A stretch of DNA of 64,000 nt from Evansella sp. AB-P1 (GCF_029688925.1 NZ_JARUKY010000011.1:94856-158855), one strand, 5' to 3'; shown: positions 43,702-52,378, counted from the first letter of the stretch. The notes: a model not told the origin generated them from the letters alone. Made by a program: numbers and translations.

Positions 43702-44625
43702 CTATAGCAAATCCGTGATCAATTTAATGACAATTGGTCCTAACAATACGATAAATAAAGTAGGGAAAATAAAGATAACCATCGGGATTAGCATCTTTAT
43801 TGGCGCCTTCATAGCTAGTTCTTTTGAACGCTGACGCATCGATTCTCTCATTCGAATCGTTTGCGCCCTCAATACCTTTGTCATGCTAATCCCCATTTGA
43901 TCCGCTTGTATAATTGCATTTATCATTCCTTGAAAAGACTCCAAAGGTACTCTATCTCTTAATTCTTGCATCGCTTGTTTTTTTGTTTTACCTAATTTAA
44001 TATCATCTAACAATTGTAAAAATTCATAAGCTAAAGGACCATTCACTTGCATGGATACCTTTTTTATAGCAGCATCAAGCCCGAGACCAGCTTCTACAGA
44101 TAAATTAAGCATATCAAAGAAATCTGGCATCATTTTTTGAATTTGTATAATACGCTGATTTGTTTTTCCCTTAATGTAATATAAAGGGAGATAAACTCCT
44201 ATAGCTCCAAGAACTGTCGCGAAAAAAAAGACATTAACACGATTTTCCCCATTCGGTAATAAAAGAAAAAGGACAACTGTAAATAAGCCTAAACCTAAAA
44301 GCCCTTGTAATAAGACTAAATCTTCTACCTTTAATTGGTTAGGTCTTCCCGCATTTATTAATCTTTTATCTAATTCGCGATATTTCTCAGCTGAAATAAT
44401 ATTTTTAATTAAACTTTTAAAAAAATGATCTTTTTTTATCGTCGTATTTGAACTATCTGCAGCCTGCTTTCCCTTTTCTCGTATTGAATCCTGAACAGTG
44501 TTCTCTACTAACGATGCAATACGTTTTTCTAACTGAATTTTGCGTTGAAAAAAGGTTGAGAACAGTATTACAAATAATAAAGTTAAAAAAGCAGTAACAG
44601 ATATAAATAAAAGGATAGAAATCAT
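43702..44625 (-). CDS. tadC: Tad pilus inner-membrane platform protein TadC
   Basis: A type II secretion F-domain protein of about 307 residues. A membrane helix at the N-terminus, then two or three helices around 90-130 and at the C-terminus, with the F-domain DMLNLSVEAGLGLDAAIKKVS and QADQMGISMTKVLRAQ between. TadC and TadB form the membrane platform on which the ATPase acts. ATG 44625 is chosen; a GTG at 44634 overlaps the tadB stop and is also possible. It is the last gene of the Tad operon. Confidence 0.9.
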   Translation of the reverse strand: MISILLFISVTAFLTLLFVILFSTFFQRKIQLEKRIASLVENTVQDSIREKGKQAADSSNTTIKKDHFFKSLIKNIISAEKYRELDKRLINAGRPNQLKVEDLVLLQGLLGLGLFTVVLFLLLPNGENRVNVFFFATVLGAIGVYLPLYYIKGKTNQRIIQIQKMMPDFFDMLNLSVEAGLGLDAAIKKVSMQVNGPLAYEFLQLLDDIKLGKTKKQAMQELRDRVPLESFQGMINAIIQADQMGISMTKVLRAQTIRMRESMRQRSKELAMKAPIKMLIPMVIFIFPTLFIVLLGPIVIKLITDLL

Positions 44626-44630
44626 GAAAC

Positions 44631-45593
44631 TCACACCTCAATTTTTACAATCTTTTGAATCATGACCCAACCCATAATCCCAGAAAATACACCAGCTATT
44701 AAAAGTACTAAGCCAAGGGGATGTTGAAACATTGGTAGAAAATATGTTGGATCCATCAAATTTAGTAAAAATGCAATCCCTAAAGGTAATAAAGAGATGA
44801 CGATTGCAGACATTTTCCCTTGAGCAGTTAGTGCTTTCAATTCTTCTCGAAAGCGAACTCTTTCTCGTAATGTTTCTTGCATAACTTCTAAAATGTCCGT
44901 TAAATTCCCACCTGTAGTCCGTTGAATAAGGATAGCATTCACCATCAACTCCATGTCTTGGTTCGGCAGGCGATCCAACAGTTGTTTAAAAGCATCCTCC
45001 ATCGTCACACCTAAGTTAATTTGACGTATTGTACGCATAAACTCTGTCCCTAATGGATCGGGAATTTCTTTGCCGACTAACTGCATTGCTTGAATAAAAC
45101 TAAAGCCTGATTTCATTGCTGATGACATTGTCCCTAACGCTTGTGGCAATTGTTTTTCAGATAAAACAAGCCGTACTCTAATTCTTCGATCTACATATGC
45201 GGCTGGTAATAAAAATCCAACAAATACTAATAGGAATGCAAATAAAAATTGCTGAAAAATAAACCCTAATAGTAAACCAATAATACAAAAAGTAAATCTA
45301 TAAGCAATAAATTCCTCTGGTTTGATAGGGACGTTTGCCTGGTCAAGTTTTTGCTTCCATTTCAAAGCAACTTTTTTCCCAACAAAGAGCTTTGATATTT
45401 TTATAATGAATCCTTTGAAAGCATTTTTAGGAGATTTTTTCCCTGTATTTTGATGCTTGACTTGCTCATTTCGTTCCCCTTGACGTGGTAAATACTTTTC
45501 TACTCTTTTTTCAAATCTATTTTTTCGCTTAAAAACAAGGAATTGAATTGCTGCAAATAGTATGGTGAAAATTAACATTAACAGGAAGAACAT
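44631..45593 (-). CDS. tadB: Tad pilus inner-membrane platform protein TadB
   Basis: An F-domain membrane protein of 320 residues. The ATG at 45593 follows AGAGGAGG with 7 bases of spacing, better than the longer frame from 45617. It has an N-terminal helix, a basic cytosolic stretch, two helices (about 95-135), the F domain (LPQALGTMSSAMKSGFSFIQA, VNAILIQRTTGGNLTDILEVM) and C-terminal helices. It partners with TadC. Its ribosome site lies in the last codons of tadA, so the genes are translationally close. Confidence 0.9.
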   Translation of the reverse strand: MFFLLMLIFTILFAAIQFLVFKRKNRFEKRVEKYLPRQGERNEQVKHQNTGKKSPKNAFKGFIIKISKLFVGKKVALKWKQKLDQANVPIKPEEFIAYRFTFCIIGLLLGFIFQQFLFAFLLVFVGFLLPAAYVDRRIRVRLVLSEKQLPQALGTMSSAMKSGFSFIQAMQLVGKEIPDPLGTEFMRTIRQINLGVTMEDAFKQLLDRLPNQDMELMVNAILIQRTTGGNLTDILEVMQETLRERVRFREELKALTAQGKMSAIVISLLPLGIAFLLNLMDPTYFLPMFQHPLGLVLLIAGVFSGIMGWVMIQKIVKIEV

Positions 45594-45595
45594 TT

Positions 45596-46936
45596 TTATT
45601 CCTCCTCTACAAACCACTCTGAAGGTAAGTGTATACCGTAGCGTTCTAGTTTATCTGCACAATATGGTCTAATACCTGTGGAAACAAAGGATCCCTCTAT
45701 TTTTCCATCAGCACCTATCCCTGTTTGTTTAAAAACAAATAAGTCCTGAAGAACGATCGTATCCCCTTCCATCCCCACAACTTCCGTGATATGGGTTATT
45801 TTTCTACTACCATCCTTTAAACGAGATTGCTGAATAATAAGGTCTACAGCACCAGCAATTTGATCACGAATCGCACGTAGAGGTAAATCAACGCCTGCCA
45901 TCAACACCATCGTTTCTAATCTCGCGACCATGTCTCGTGGTGTATTGGAGTGACCCGTTGCTAAGGAACCATCGTGTCCTGTATTCATCGCTTGAAGCAT
46001 GTCCAACGCTTCAGCACTTCGGACCTCACCAATAATCACACGATCTGGTCGCATACGTAAGGAGTTACGAACAAGGTCCCGAATAGATACCTCTCCTTTC
46101 CCTTCAATATTCGGTGGTCTCGTTTCTAAAGAAACGACATGCTCCTGTCCTAGCTGTAGTTCCGCTGCGTCTTCAATCGTGATAATTCGTTCATTATCTG
46201 GAATAAAATTAGAAAGGACATTTAGTAATGTCGTCTTCCCAGACCCTGTCCCTCCACTAATAAAAACATTTAAACGTCCCTTTACACAGCCATCTAAAAA
46301 TTGACTCATTTCTCTACTTAATGTACCAAAGCCAATTAAGTTTTCTATATTTAAACGACTTTCTGGAAATTTTCGAATCGTTAAACTAGGACCTACTAAG
46401 GATAATGGAGGAATGATTGCATTCACACGACTCCCATCCTCTAACCTTGCATCTACCATCGGACTACTTTCATCAATTCTTCTTCCTAGAGGAGAGACAA
46501 TTTTTTCAATTACTTGTAAAACGTGTTCATTATCACGGAAGTGCGCTTCACTTTTGATAATTTTCCCCTTTTTCTCAACATAGATATGGTATGGACCATT
46601 CACCATTATTTCTGTTACATCTTTATCCTTTAAGAGTGATGTAATCGGTCCGTATCCAGTAAGTTCATCAACGACTTTTTTTATGACCTGCTGCTTCGCT
46701 TCAAAAGTCAGGCGTTCTCCTTCCTTTTCAAAAAAGCTTTCAGCCATCGTTGGAATAAACTCCATGAGCTTCTCATCTTCAATACTAATATTGTTATTTA
46801 ATTCATTCATAACATATTTTCGAAAGTTTTCAAAAACACTTATTTCATGGCGATATGGAACAACCTTTTCATGACGTGTTGGTGCTTCCTTTTCAGTGAT
46901 TACTGACTGTTCATTTAAGCGTTTTAAAAGAGACAA
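45596..46936 (-). CDS. tadA: Tad pilus secretion ATPase TadA/CpaF
   Basis: A 446-residue hexameric ATPase of the type II/IV secretion family. It has Walker A FISGGTGSGKTTLLN, an Asp box ITIEDAAELQL, a Walker B RMRPDRVIIGEVRSAEAL, and a His box TGHDGSLATGHSNTPRDM. The N-terminal domain includes ELTGYGPITSLLKDKDVTEIMVNGP, typical of CpaF. It powers pilin assembly on the TadB/TadC platform. Confidence 0.96.
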   Translation of the reverse strand: MSLLKRLNEQSVITEKEAPTRHEKVVPYRHEISVFENFRKYVMNELNNNISIEDEKLMEFIPTMAESFFEKEGERLTFEAKQQVIKKVVDELTGYGPITSLLKDKDVTEIMVNGPYHIYVEKKGKIIKSEAHFRDNEHVLQVIEKIVSPLGRRIDESSPMVDARLEDGSRVNAIIPPLSLVGPSLTIRKFPESRLNIENLIGFGTLSREMSQFLDGCVKGRLNVFISGGTGSGKTTLLNVLSNFIPDNERIITIEDAAELQLGQEHVVSLETRPPNIEGKGEVSIRDLVRNSLRMRPDRVIIGEVRSAEALDMLQAMNTGHDGSLATGHSNTPRDMVARLETMVLMAGVDLPLRAIRDQIAGAVDLIIQQSRLKDGSRKITHITEVVGMEGDTIVLQDLFVFKQTGIGADGKIEGSFVSTGIRPYCADKLERYGIHLPSEWFVEEE

Positions 46937-46957
46937 ATAACATCCTCCTCTCTCACT

Positions 46958-48133
46958 TTATTTGTTTTTCTTCAACAAACGTGAAATGAAACGATTTCCT
47001 TCAGATTTATTATCTGATTTATCAATAATTTTTAGAGCCAATTGCTTCATTCCCTTAGATACAGATGCTTTAGGATCAGTTAAAACAAAAGGTTGTCCTT
47101 GATTTAACGATGTAACAACAATTTTGTAGTCACTTGGTATTCTTGAATATACAGATAATCCAAGTATTTTTTCCACTGTATCAAGGGTCATTTCATCCAT
47201 CGGCGTATCTCGATTTAATACAACCTTTATTCTGTCTTTCAAACCTAATAATTCAAGTGTATCTATGGCTATTTTCCCATTTTTAATGGTCGGTAAGTCC
47301 ATCGATGTAATGAGAAAAATCGTGCTTGACTGCTCTAGTGCTACAAGAGAGGTTTCAATTAAAGCTGGTGGTGTATCAATGATGATATAATCATAATGCT
47401 GTTTTAATCTTTCCAGTAAAAATGAAACACTTTCTCCTGTCACGATATCTGCAAACTCAGGAAGTGTTGGGGCAGACATAATTTCAATCCCTGTTTGATG
47501 CTTTGTCATAAAACTTAAAACATCCCCACGATTTACTTCATACGATTCCTTAATCCAGTCATAAATCGTTTTTTTGGGCTGAAGATCCAGTGAAATGGAA
47601 ATATCACCAAATTGTAAATCTAAATCTACAATGGCAACTTTCACATTTCCCTTAGCTAATGACACCGCTAAATTTACGCTAATCGTCGTTTTACCAACGC
47701 CGCCCTTCGTACTACATACGGTAATAATGTTTCCATCTGCTTCTTCCACTTCTTTTGGCGGTAGCTTCTCTAGTTTAAATTCAATCACATTTTTAGCCTT
47801 CGTAGCAGCTTCAATAATTTCAATTTCCTTTAACGGAGCTTGAAGCACATCCACAGCCCCAACGTACATAGCACTTTTCAAATCGACATGTTCCGTAATT
47901 AATATGATAGATGTGAGTGGAAATGTATATGTTAGTTCTCCACATAATTCGTATATATCGTATGTTTCACTTTCATGCAGAAAAATAACTGCTGCCTCTT
48001 CCGGCTTTAGCTCTTTCTTCAAGTTTTTCTCAGTTAAATAATATTTAATGGAACTTCCCATTTTCCTTATATTTACTTTTAACGGATAAATCAAGCTTTC
48101 ATTTTCAGATAAAACATACCACTTCATTTTCAT
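46958..48133 (-). CDS. tadZ: Tad pilus localisation ATPase TadZ/CpaE
   Basis: A 391-residue protein: residues about 1-125 form a receiver-like domain lacking a clear phospho-Asp, and the rest a MinD/ParA-type ATPase with deviant Walker A STKGGVGKTTI (Lys148), YIIIDTPPALIE and VLNRD. In other bacteria TadZ/CpaE places the pilus machinery in the cell. It lies between the ATPase gene and the SAF-domain gene. Confidence 0.92.
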   Translation of the reverse strand: MKMKWYVLSENESLIYPLKVNIRKMGSSIKYYLTEKNLKKELKPEEAAVIFLHESETYDIYELCGELTYTFPLTSIILITEHVDLKSAMYVGAVDVLQAPLKEIEIIEAATKAKNVIEFKLEKLPPKEVEEADGNIITVCSTKGGVGKTTISVNLAVSLAKGNVKVAIVDLDLQFGDISISLDLQPKKTIYDWIKESYEVNRGDVLSFMTKHQTGIEIMSAPTLPEFADIVTGESVSFLLERLKQHYDYIIIDTPPALIETSLVALEQSSTIFLITSMDLPTIKNGKIAIDTLELLGLKDRIKVVLNRDTPMDEMTLDTVEKILGLSVYSRIPSDYKIVVTSLNQGQPFVLTDPKASVSKGMKQLALKIIDKSDNKSEGNRFISRLLKKNK

Positions 48134-48149
48134 GTTGGGTTACACCCCT

Positions 48150-48689
48150 TTATTGAAGCTGTTCAATCGTTATTTTTTTCATTCGTTCAACCTCATTATC
48201 TCCTTCTCCCCTCAGCATGAAAACGATGTAACCGTTCTCAACTGAAAGAGACAAGGCAACCCCTTCCTCAGGGGTAACCTCTAGTGTAACTGTTCCATAT
48301 GAAGCATATTCCTCTCCAAACACTTGTGGTCTACCTACAGACAATACTCTGACGTTTTGTAGGAGGAGTTGCGCCATTGGAATTCCTTCATCAATGGAAG
48401 GTAGGTGGGAGATGATGTCAACATAATCACCAGAACGGATAAAACCAGAAACCCCTTGAACATCATTCACCGACACTGACATTGCTCGATTACCTTCTTC
48501 GATTTCCAAAAGGGATTGCTGTTCTTTTTCTAATTCAAATTCTTGTTCCATTTCTTCGCTTAACAGATCTTCATTTTCAACGTCAGCCAAGTCATTCGTG
48601 GAATTAGAAATGAATATCATGAATAATGTAGCTGATAACGTACCGAATATTAATGCAATAATCCATATCCTTTTTGTATTCATTATCAT
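48150..48689 (-). CDS. cpaB: CpaB/RcpC-like SAF-domain protein of the Tad pilus
   Basis: A 179-residue protein with one N-terminal membrane helix (about 8-26), an acidic stretch rich in Glu (about 33-62) and a SAF-like domain (MSVSVNDVQGVSGFIRSGDYVDIISHL, VTLEVTPEEGVALSLSVENG). CpaB/RcpC proteins assist pilus assembly at the envelope; in Gram-negatives they meet the secretin, which is absent here. The acidic segment is longer than in typical members. Confidence 0.85.
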   Translation of the reverse strand: MIMNTKRIWIIALIFGTLSATLFMIFISNSTNDLADVENEDLLSEEMEQEFELEKEQQSLLEIEEGNRAMSVSVNDVQGVSGFIRSGDYVDIISHLPSIDEGIPMAQLLLQNVRVLSVGRPQVFGEEYASYGTVTLEVTPEEGVALSLSVENGYIVFMLRGEGDNEVERMKKITIEQLQ

Positions 48690-48710
48690 TTTCTTCCTTT
48701 ATGCAAAAAT

Positions 48711-49634
48711 TTACTCCACTAATTTATACGCATAGGCCCCATAAGGATTGATTTCCGGTGTGAATTCCCCAGAAAAGGAATATCGGATAAATCTTCCCGT
48801 AATCGGTGCCCCTTCATTTGCTCTTCCGACACTATCAATAAAAAATGAACCAAAGCCGACAATTTGTACTTTAGTAAAATCATTTGGTACAACTTCTTTA
48901 TAGATAGGGATAATAACCACTAAAGGGCAATTATCAGGGTGATCCATATATGTTGGTATTTTCCCAACTTGATGGTATGGACAATCTTTTCTTCTTTCGC
49001 CGATTGCTCGAAAAGTGGGATTCGCTATCGTACCTGATCTTGTTTCCACGATATCCCCGATTGATAATATCCCTGAATATCCTTCTGTTAAATCCTTTTC
49101 GTACTCGCTTGCACCTTGTCCACTTAATTCAAGTGCCCCAAATGCTCCAGTGTCATTTCCCCCAGAACCTACTCTTAATGTAACTTGTGTACCGAAGGAA
49201 AAGGTTCGATTTCCATACGCCCCAAGTGGAACAGCACCTTGAACCCCCGCTAAGGATCCTACTTGAGCTTTTGCTGAAGCCTGTACAACCTGCTCATGAA
49301 AACCTAACACTTTTGCAAAGGTCAATGGGACGGTTCGTTGCCCTTCTCCATAAAAAACAGTTCCACCCTCTTGTAATGTAATAGATAATTCATTTCCAGA
49401 GAGTCCATTTTCGTTTGCTACTCTCGTTGCAGCATCTAATGCTGCTTGCGGCCGATCAGGTAGGTTTTGCATCCCAGCAAGTACAGCAAGATCGATTCCT
49501 TTTTGTAACCGGGATTTTTCTAGGTACAATGATCCTGCATCCACTACCAATGCCAGCATCCCTAAAACAACAGTCATAAATAATGCAACTAATACGAGAA
49601 CTGCTCCCTTTTCATCTTTTTTGAATTTTTTCAT
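48711..49634 (-). CDS. TadG-like pseudopilin/adhesion protein
   Basis: A 307-residue protein starting KKFKKDEKGAVLVLVALFMTVVLGMLALVVDAGSLYLEKSRL (shown here in two parts KKFKKDEKGAVLVLVALFM and TVVLGMLALVVDAG), a Tad-type N-terminal helix of the TadE/G-like class. The remainder is extracytoplasmic and beta-rich, without a von Willebrand factor domain. It probably forms a minor part of the pilus or its base. It follows tadE by 3 bases. Confidence 0.82.
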   Translation of the reverse strand: MKKFKKDEKGAVLVLVALFMTVVLGMLALVVDAGSLYLEKSRLQKGIDLAVLAGMQNLPDRPQAALDAATRVANENGLSGNELSITLQEGGTVFYGEGQRTVPLTFAKVLGFHEQVVQASAKAQVGSLAGVQGAVPLGAYGNRTFSFGTQVTLRVGSGGNDTGAFGALELSGQGASEYEKDLTEGYSGILSIGDIVETRSGTIANPTFRAIGERRKDCPYHQVGKIPTYMDHPDNCPLVVIIPIYKEVVPNDFTKVQIVGFGSFFIDSVGRANEGAPITGRFIRYSFSGEFTPEINPYGAYAYKLVE

Positions 49635-49637
49635 TAT

Positions 49638-50027
49638 TTATTCAATCCTTGCTACCGTTTTATTATTTATAACAAAAGGGGTTGGAAAGATAGATGATAC
49701 AAATGGAGTTAACGTTTCAAACTGATACGTAATATGAATCGTCCCATACGTTCCCCGTTTTCTATTATTAGTTCCAGGAGTAATCGACACATCCACTTTA
49801 GAAGAATCTAAGCCTGAGAACTGACTTCGTATAATAGAAACAATTTCCGTGTCCGTTGAACCAACACTCATTACCCTAGCCCCCTCTCTTCCAGCATGGT
49901 TTAACGCAATATTTGCGTGAAATAGTCTACCGAAATCGATGATTCCAAAAAGGATAATGAGTAATAAAACGAGAGAAATAGCTAGTTCCACTGTTCCTTG
50001 TCCTTTTTCAGACTTTAATATTTTCAT
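49638..50027 (-). CDS. tadE: TadE pseudopilin
   Basis: A 129-residue minor pilin. The N-terminus has a prepilin processing site after Gly9 in EKG-QGTVE, with Glu at +5, and a hydrophobic helix ELAISLVLLLIILFGIIDFGR. The rest is extracytoplasmic. It is the second gene of the operon, directly after the prepilin peptidase gene. Confidence 0.9.
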   Translation of the reverse strand: MKILKSEKGQGTVELAISLVLLLIILFGIIDFGRLFHANIALNHAGREGARVMSVGSTDTEIVSIIRSQFSGLDSSKVDVSITPGTNNRKRGTYGTIHITYQFETLTPFVSSIFPTPFVINNKTVARIE

Positions 50028-50522
50028 TTAGACCCCTCCTAAATAAAATGCACAGAAGGTCCCAATAAATATTGCTACTCCATAAGGGAAGGCATGATGT
50101 AGATCTTCATCATTTATTATCTTTACCGATTTTAATGTCACTGCATTCATCATTCGATGATAAAGTCCCTTACCTTGTTTCTTTTTTATAATGAGAATTA
50201 TAGCGATAATTCCTCCAGCTATACACGTATATAAAAACGTATAAAATACAAAACTAGTTCCCATTAATGCTCCAATCGCTGCCAAAAGCTTCACATCACC
50301 AGCACCAATTCCCCCTAATACAAAGGGAATAAATAATAATCCTATCCCGACGAGAAATCCTAGGCCACTGAATAGGAACCCATTCCAACCATCGGTCCAT
50401 ATATAATAAATGAACCCAAACACCATCGCAGGGAATGTAATCGTGTTATAAATCTTACGGTACATTAAATCAGTAACTAAACTGATCAGTAATACTACAC
50501 CAAGTAAAAAATGAATGATCAT
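50028..50522 (-). CDS. tadV: Prepilin peptidase (A24, CpaA/TadV-like)
   Basis: A 164-residue integral membrane aspartic peptidase. The catalytic residues are Asp18 in LVTDLMYRKI and the Asp of GIGAGDVKLLAAIGAL. There is no methyltransferase domain, as is usual in CpaA. It cleaves Flp and TadE leader peptides. The gene heads the main Tad operon, about 80 bases downstream of the terminator of the first pilin gene. Confidence 0.93.
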   Translation of the reverse strand: MIIHFLLGVVLLISLVTDLMYRKIYNTITFPAMVFGFIYYIWTDGWNGFLFSGLGFLVGIGLLFIPFVLGGIGAGDVKLLAAIGALMGTSFVFYTFLYTCIAGGIIAIILIIKKKQGKGLYHRMMNAVTLKSVKIINDEDLHHAFPYGVAIFIGTFCAFYLGGV

Positions 50523-50601
50523 TACACCACCCCCTAATTTACATCTATTTATTTGTATCGTTAACAGTTTCTTATTTTTTATGAAGTAAAGCTACATTTG
50601 T

Positions 50602-50655
50602 TAAAAAAATAAGCTCTACTTCTCATAGCTAGAATGAAAAGAAGAGCTTATTTTT
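50602..50655 (-). terminator. Terminator after pilin gene 1
   Basis: AATAAGCTCT pairs with AGAGCTTATT, T-run on the minus strand. It separates pilin gene 1 from the assembly genes. Confidence 0.75.
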
Positions 50656-50671
50656 CTATATATATTTCATA

Positions 50672-50851
50672 CTAATTTGTTTTTTCTGGAGTAAATGCAT
50701 CTTTAATGTTTTCAAAAATCTCTTCTACTTGGCCACCTAATGCCATTAGTGCTCCTACTGCTACTACTGCAATTAAGCCAAGGATTAAACCGTACTCCGT
50801 CATTCCTTGTCCTTCTTCTTCACGCACTAATTTTGTAAATAAATTTTTCAT
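50672..50851 (-). CDS. flp: Flp pilin, copy 1
   Basis: A 59-residue Flp prepilin: MKNLFTKLVREEEG, then the processing site G-QGMTEY (Glu +5, Tyr +6), then a hydrophobic helix GLILGLIAVVAVGALMALGG and a short tail EEIFENIKDAFTPEKTN. It is the major subunit of the Tad pilus. An AAGGTGGG site precedes the ATG. Its leader and coding region are duplicated in copy 2, 430 bases upstream. Confidence 0.95.
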   Translation of the reverse strand: MKNLFTKLVREEEGQGMTEYGLILGLIAVVAVGALMALGGQVEEIFENIKDAFTPEKTN

Positions 50852-50995
50852 TTATAAAAACCCACCTTTTATATTATATTTTGCTCGTCGATTACAATTG
50901 AAAAAATATATAATTGCGGGTTGGTTCTTTCGTAATCGTCTTGCTACATGAATAATATCACCTATCAAACTGTTATACTACAGGGAGTTAATGGG
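50852..50995 (-). repeat. Leader of pilin gene 1, duplicated at 51283-51422
   Basis: The two leaders agree over AACCCACCTTTT, TTTTGCTCGTCGATTACAATT, ATATATAATTGCGGG, CGTAATCGTCTTGCTACATG and AATAATATCACCT, with small deletions. Each can pair CGATTAC with GTAATCG, and each keeps AACCC that could pair with the GGGTT of the ribosome site. The duplication extends to AGGGAGTTAATGG, which in copy 2 lies at the start of the DUF192 gene region. Confidence 0.8.
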
Positions 50996-51049
50996 AAAAA
51001 TAATGCATAAATTTGGGTTGAAAACCAGGTTTACATCTAAAAAAACAAT

Positions 51050-51092
51050 TAAAAAAGCTCAACATTTCATGAGTATGAAAAGTGAGCTTCTG
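51050..51092 (-). terminator. Terminator after pilin gene 2
   Basis: AAGCTCA and TGAGCTT with further pairing inside; TTTTTT follows on the minus strand. Confidence 0.7.
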
Positions 51093-51108
51093 AATATATA
51101 TTATCCAA

Positions 51109-51282
51109 TTATTTATCTGGAGTAAATGATTCTTTAATGTTTTCAAAAATTTCTTCCACTTGACCACCTAATGCCATTAATGCTCCTACTGCTACAACTG
51201 CAATTAAACCAAGGATTAAACCGTACTCCGTCATTCCTTGTCCTTCTTCACCACGTACTAATTTCGTAAATAAATTTTTCAT
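51109..51282 (-). CDS. flp: Flp pilin, copy 2
   Basis: A 57-residue pilin that differs from copy 1 at only a few residues (GEEG for EEEG, ESFTPDK for DAFTPEKTN). The processing site G-QGMTEY and hydrophobic helix are the same. It has its own AAGGTGG site, leader and terminator. It is the gene furthest upstream in the Tad locus. Confidence 0.95.
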   Translation of the reverse strand: MKNLFTKLVRGEEGQGMTEYGLILGLIAVVAVGALMALGGQVEEIFENIKESFTPDK

Positions 51283-51422
51283 TTATAAAAACCCACCTTT
51301 TTATATAATTTTGCTCGTCGATTACAATTAAAAAATATATAATTGCGGGGTTTATTTTCGTAATCGTCTTGCTACATGAATAATATCACCTCTATTACTA
51401 TTATACTATAGGGAGTTAATGG
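51283..51422 (-). repeat. Leader of pilin gene 2, the partner of 50852-50995
   Basis: Same blocks as the leader of pilin gene 1. The far end reaches the ribosome site region of the divergent DUF192 gene, so pilin and DUF192 promoters are close together in this interval. Confidence 0.8.
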
Positions 51423-51445
51423 TAACACAAGAAAGGATATACGAC

Positions 51446-51784
51446 ATGAAAATCAAAAAAAATAACAAGACAATCGAAACATCAATATATATAAAAGTGG
51501 CGGATCGATTTTCAACGAGGTTGCGAGGTTTCATGTTTAGAAAACAGAAATTACATAATGAAGGTTTACTTATTACTCCTTGTAATTCTATTCATATGTT
51601 TTTTATGTACATAACCATCGACGTTGTTTTTATAGACAATGAAAATAAAGTCGTCAAAGTAAAAGAGTCTCTAAAGCCTTGGAAATTTGTTTTGCCTGTT
51701 AAGCATGCAAAAGCTGCAGTTGAATTACCTGTAGGCACTATAAAGGAATACAACCTTAAAGTAGGAGATAAGCTTGTTTTTTAA
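51446..51784 (+). CDS. DUF192 family protein
   Basis: The start is set at ATG 51446, eight bases after AAAGGA; a longer frame from 51419 has only a very close site. The 112-residue protein has RLRGFMFRKQ, LLITPCNSIHMFFMYITIDVVFID and LELPVGT-like VELPVGTIKEYNLKVGD, the DUF192 hallmarks. The family is of unknown function; members often sit near Tad pilus genes and may be exported in some bacteria. No signal peptide is seen here. Confidence 0.88.
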   Translation: MKIKKNNKTIETSIYIKVADRFSTRLRGFMFRKQKLHNEGLLITPCNSIHMFFMYITIDVVFIDNENKVVKVKESLKPWKFVLPVKHAKAAVELPVGTIKEYNLKVGDKLVF

Positions 51785-51813
51785 ATATTGTTATTTCTTT
51801 AACAACACCACAG

Positions 51814-51843
51814 AAAAAAGCTGTGACAAGTCACAGCTTTTTT
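51814..51843. terminator. Bidirectional terminator
   Basis: AAAAAAGCTGTGAC and GTCACAGCTTTTTT around AA, between convergent genes. Confidence 0.9.
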
Positions 51844-51845
51844 CT

Positions 51846-52088
51846 TTATTCCTTTGCTTCTTCCACTTGATGCTCTAATTTTTCTATGAGACCTGATGAA
51901 TACTCTAGAAACTCTGAAGACATTTCATGTTTATAGGCATTATTCAATTGATTTTTTGCATCATTAATAGCCTTCATCGCAGTATTTAACTGTTCTGGGT
52001 CCATATTCATTGTTGCATTTCCAACTGTTTTTTGAGCTGCTTTAATAGCCATTTCCACTTGATGTAGTTCATCAAACGGTTCAGACAT
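51846..52088 (-). CDS. DUF2564 (YpzA-like) small protein
   Basis: An 80-residue, all-helical, acidic protein: DELHQVEMAIKAAQKTVGNAT, LNTAMKAINDAKNQLNNA and GLIEKLEHQVEEAKE, resembling B. subtilis YpzA. Function unknown. It has no membrane segment. The gene is alone, ended by a bidirectional terminator. Confidence 0.75.
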   Translation of the reverse strand: MSEPFDELHQVEMAIKAAQKTVGNATMNMDPEQLNTAMKAINDAKNQLNNAYKHEMSSEFLEYSSGLIEKLEHQVEEAKE

Positions 52089-52234
52089 CTGCCATACACC
52101 CTTTCATACAATACTTTTACATATAGCTCTATTTGGAGCTTGTTCTTATTACATGTAATAATATGTGTAGAAAGTGCCTTTTCCATTCGTATTAGTCAGA
52201 AAGAGGAAGAAGGAAGACTACTGCTATCTAATCT

Positions 52235-52378
52235 TGATCGTCGTTTCGAATCTGTCTTAGTTACTCTCCCCGCTGTACTTAAAATTTGCATGCAAGAGTA
52301 ATCCCAATTGGAATAAAATTATTTTCATTCTCCATGGTGCAAATCATCACTTGCATGGGCGGTCTACCCTAAAGAATC
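52235..52378. repeat. Interspersed repeat family B, copy 3
   Basis: Contains CCAATTGGAATAAAATTATTT, split as CCAATTGGAATA and AAATTATTT, then TCATTCTCCATGGTGCAAAT, CACTTGCATGGG and CGGTCTACCCT, close to copy 1. It lies 40 bases after the stop of the minus-strand methyltransferase gene, in the same orientation as the other two copies relative to their genes. Confidence 0.6.

Noticed and set aside
50852..50968. A leader peptide frame ending at the ATG of pilin gene 1
   Set aside because: The same frame is broken in the leader of pilin gene 2, so it is not conserved between the two copies.
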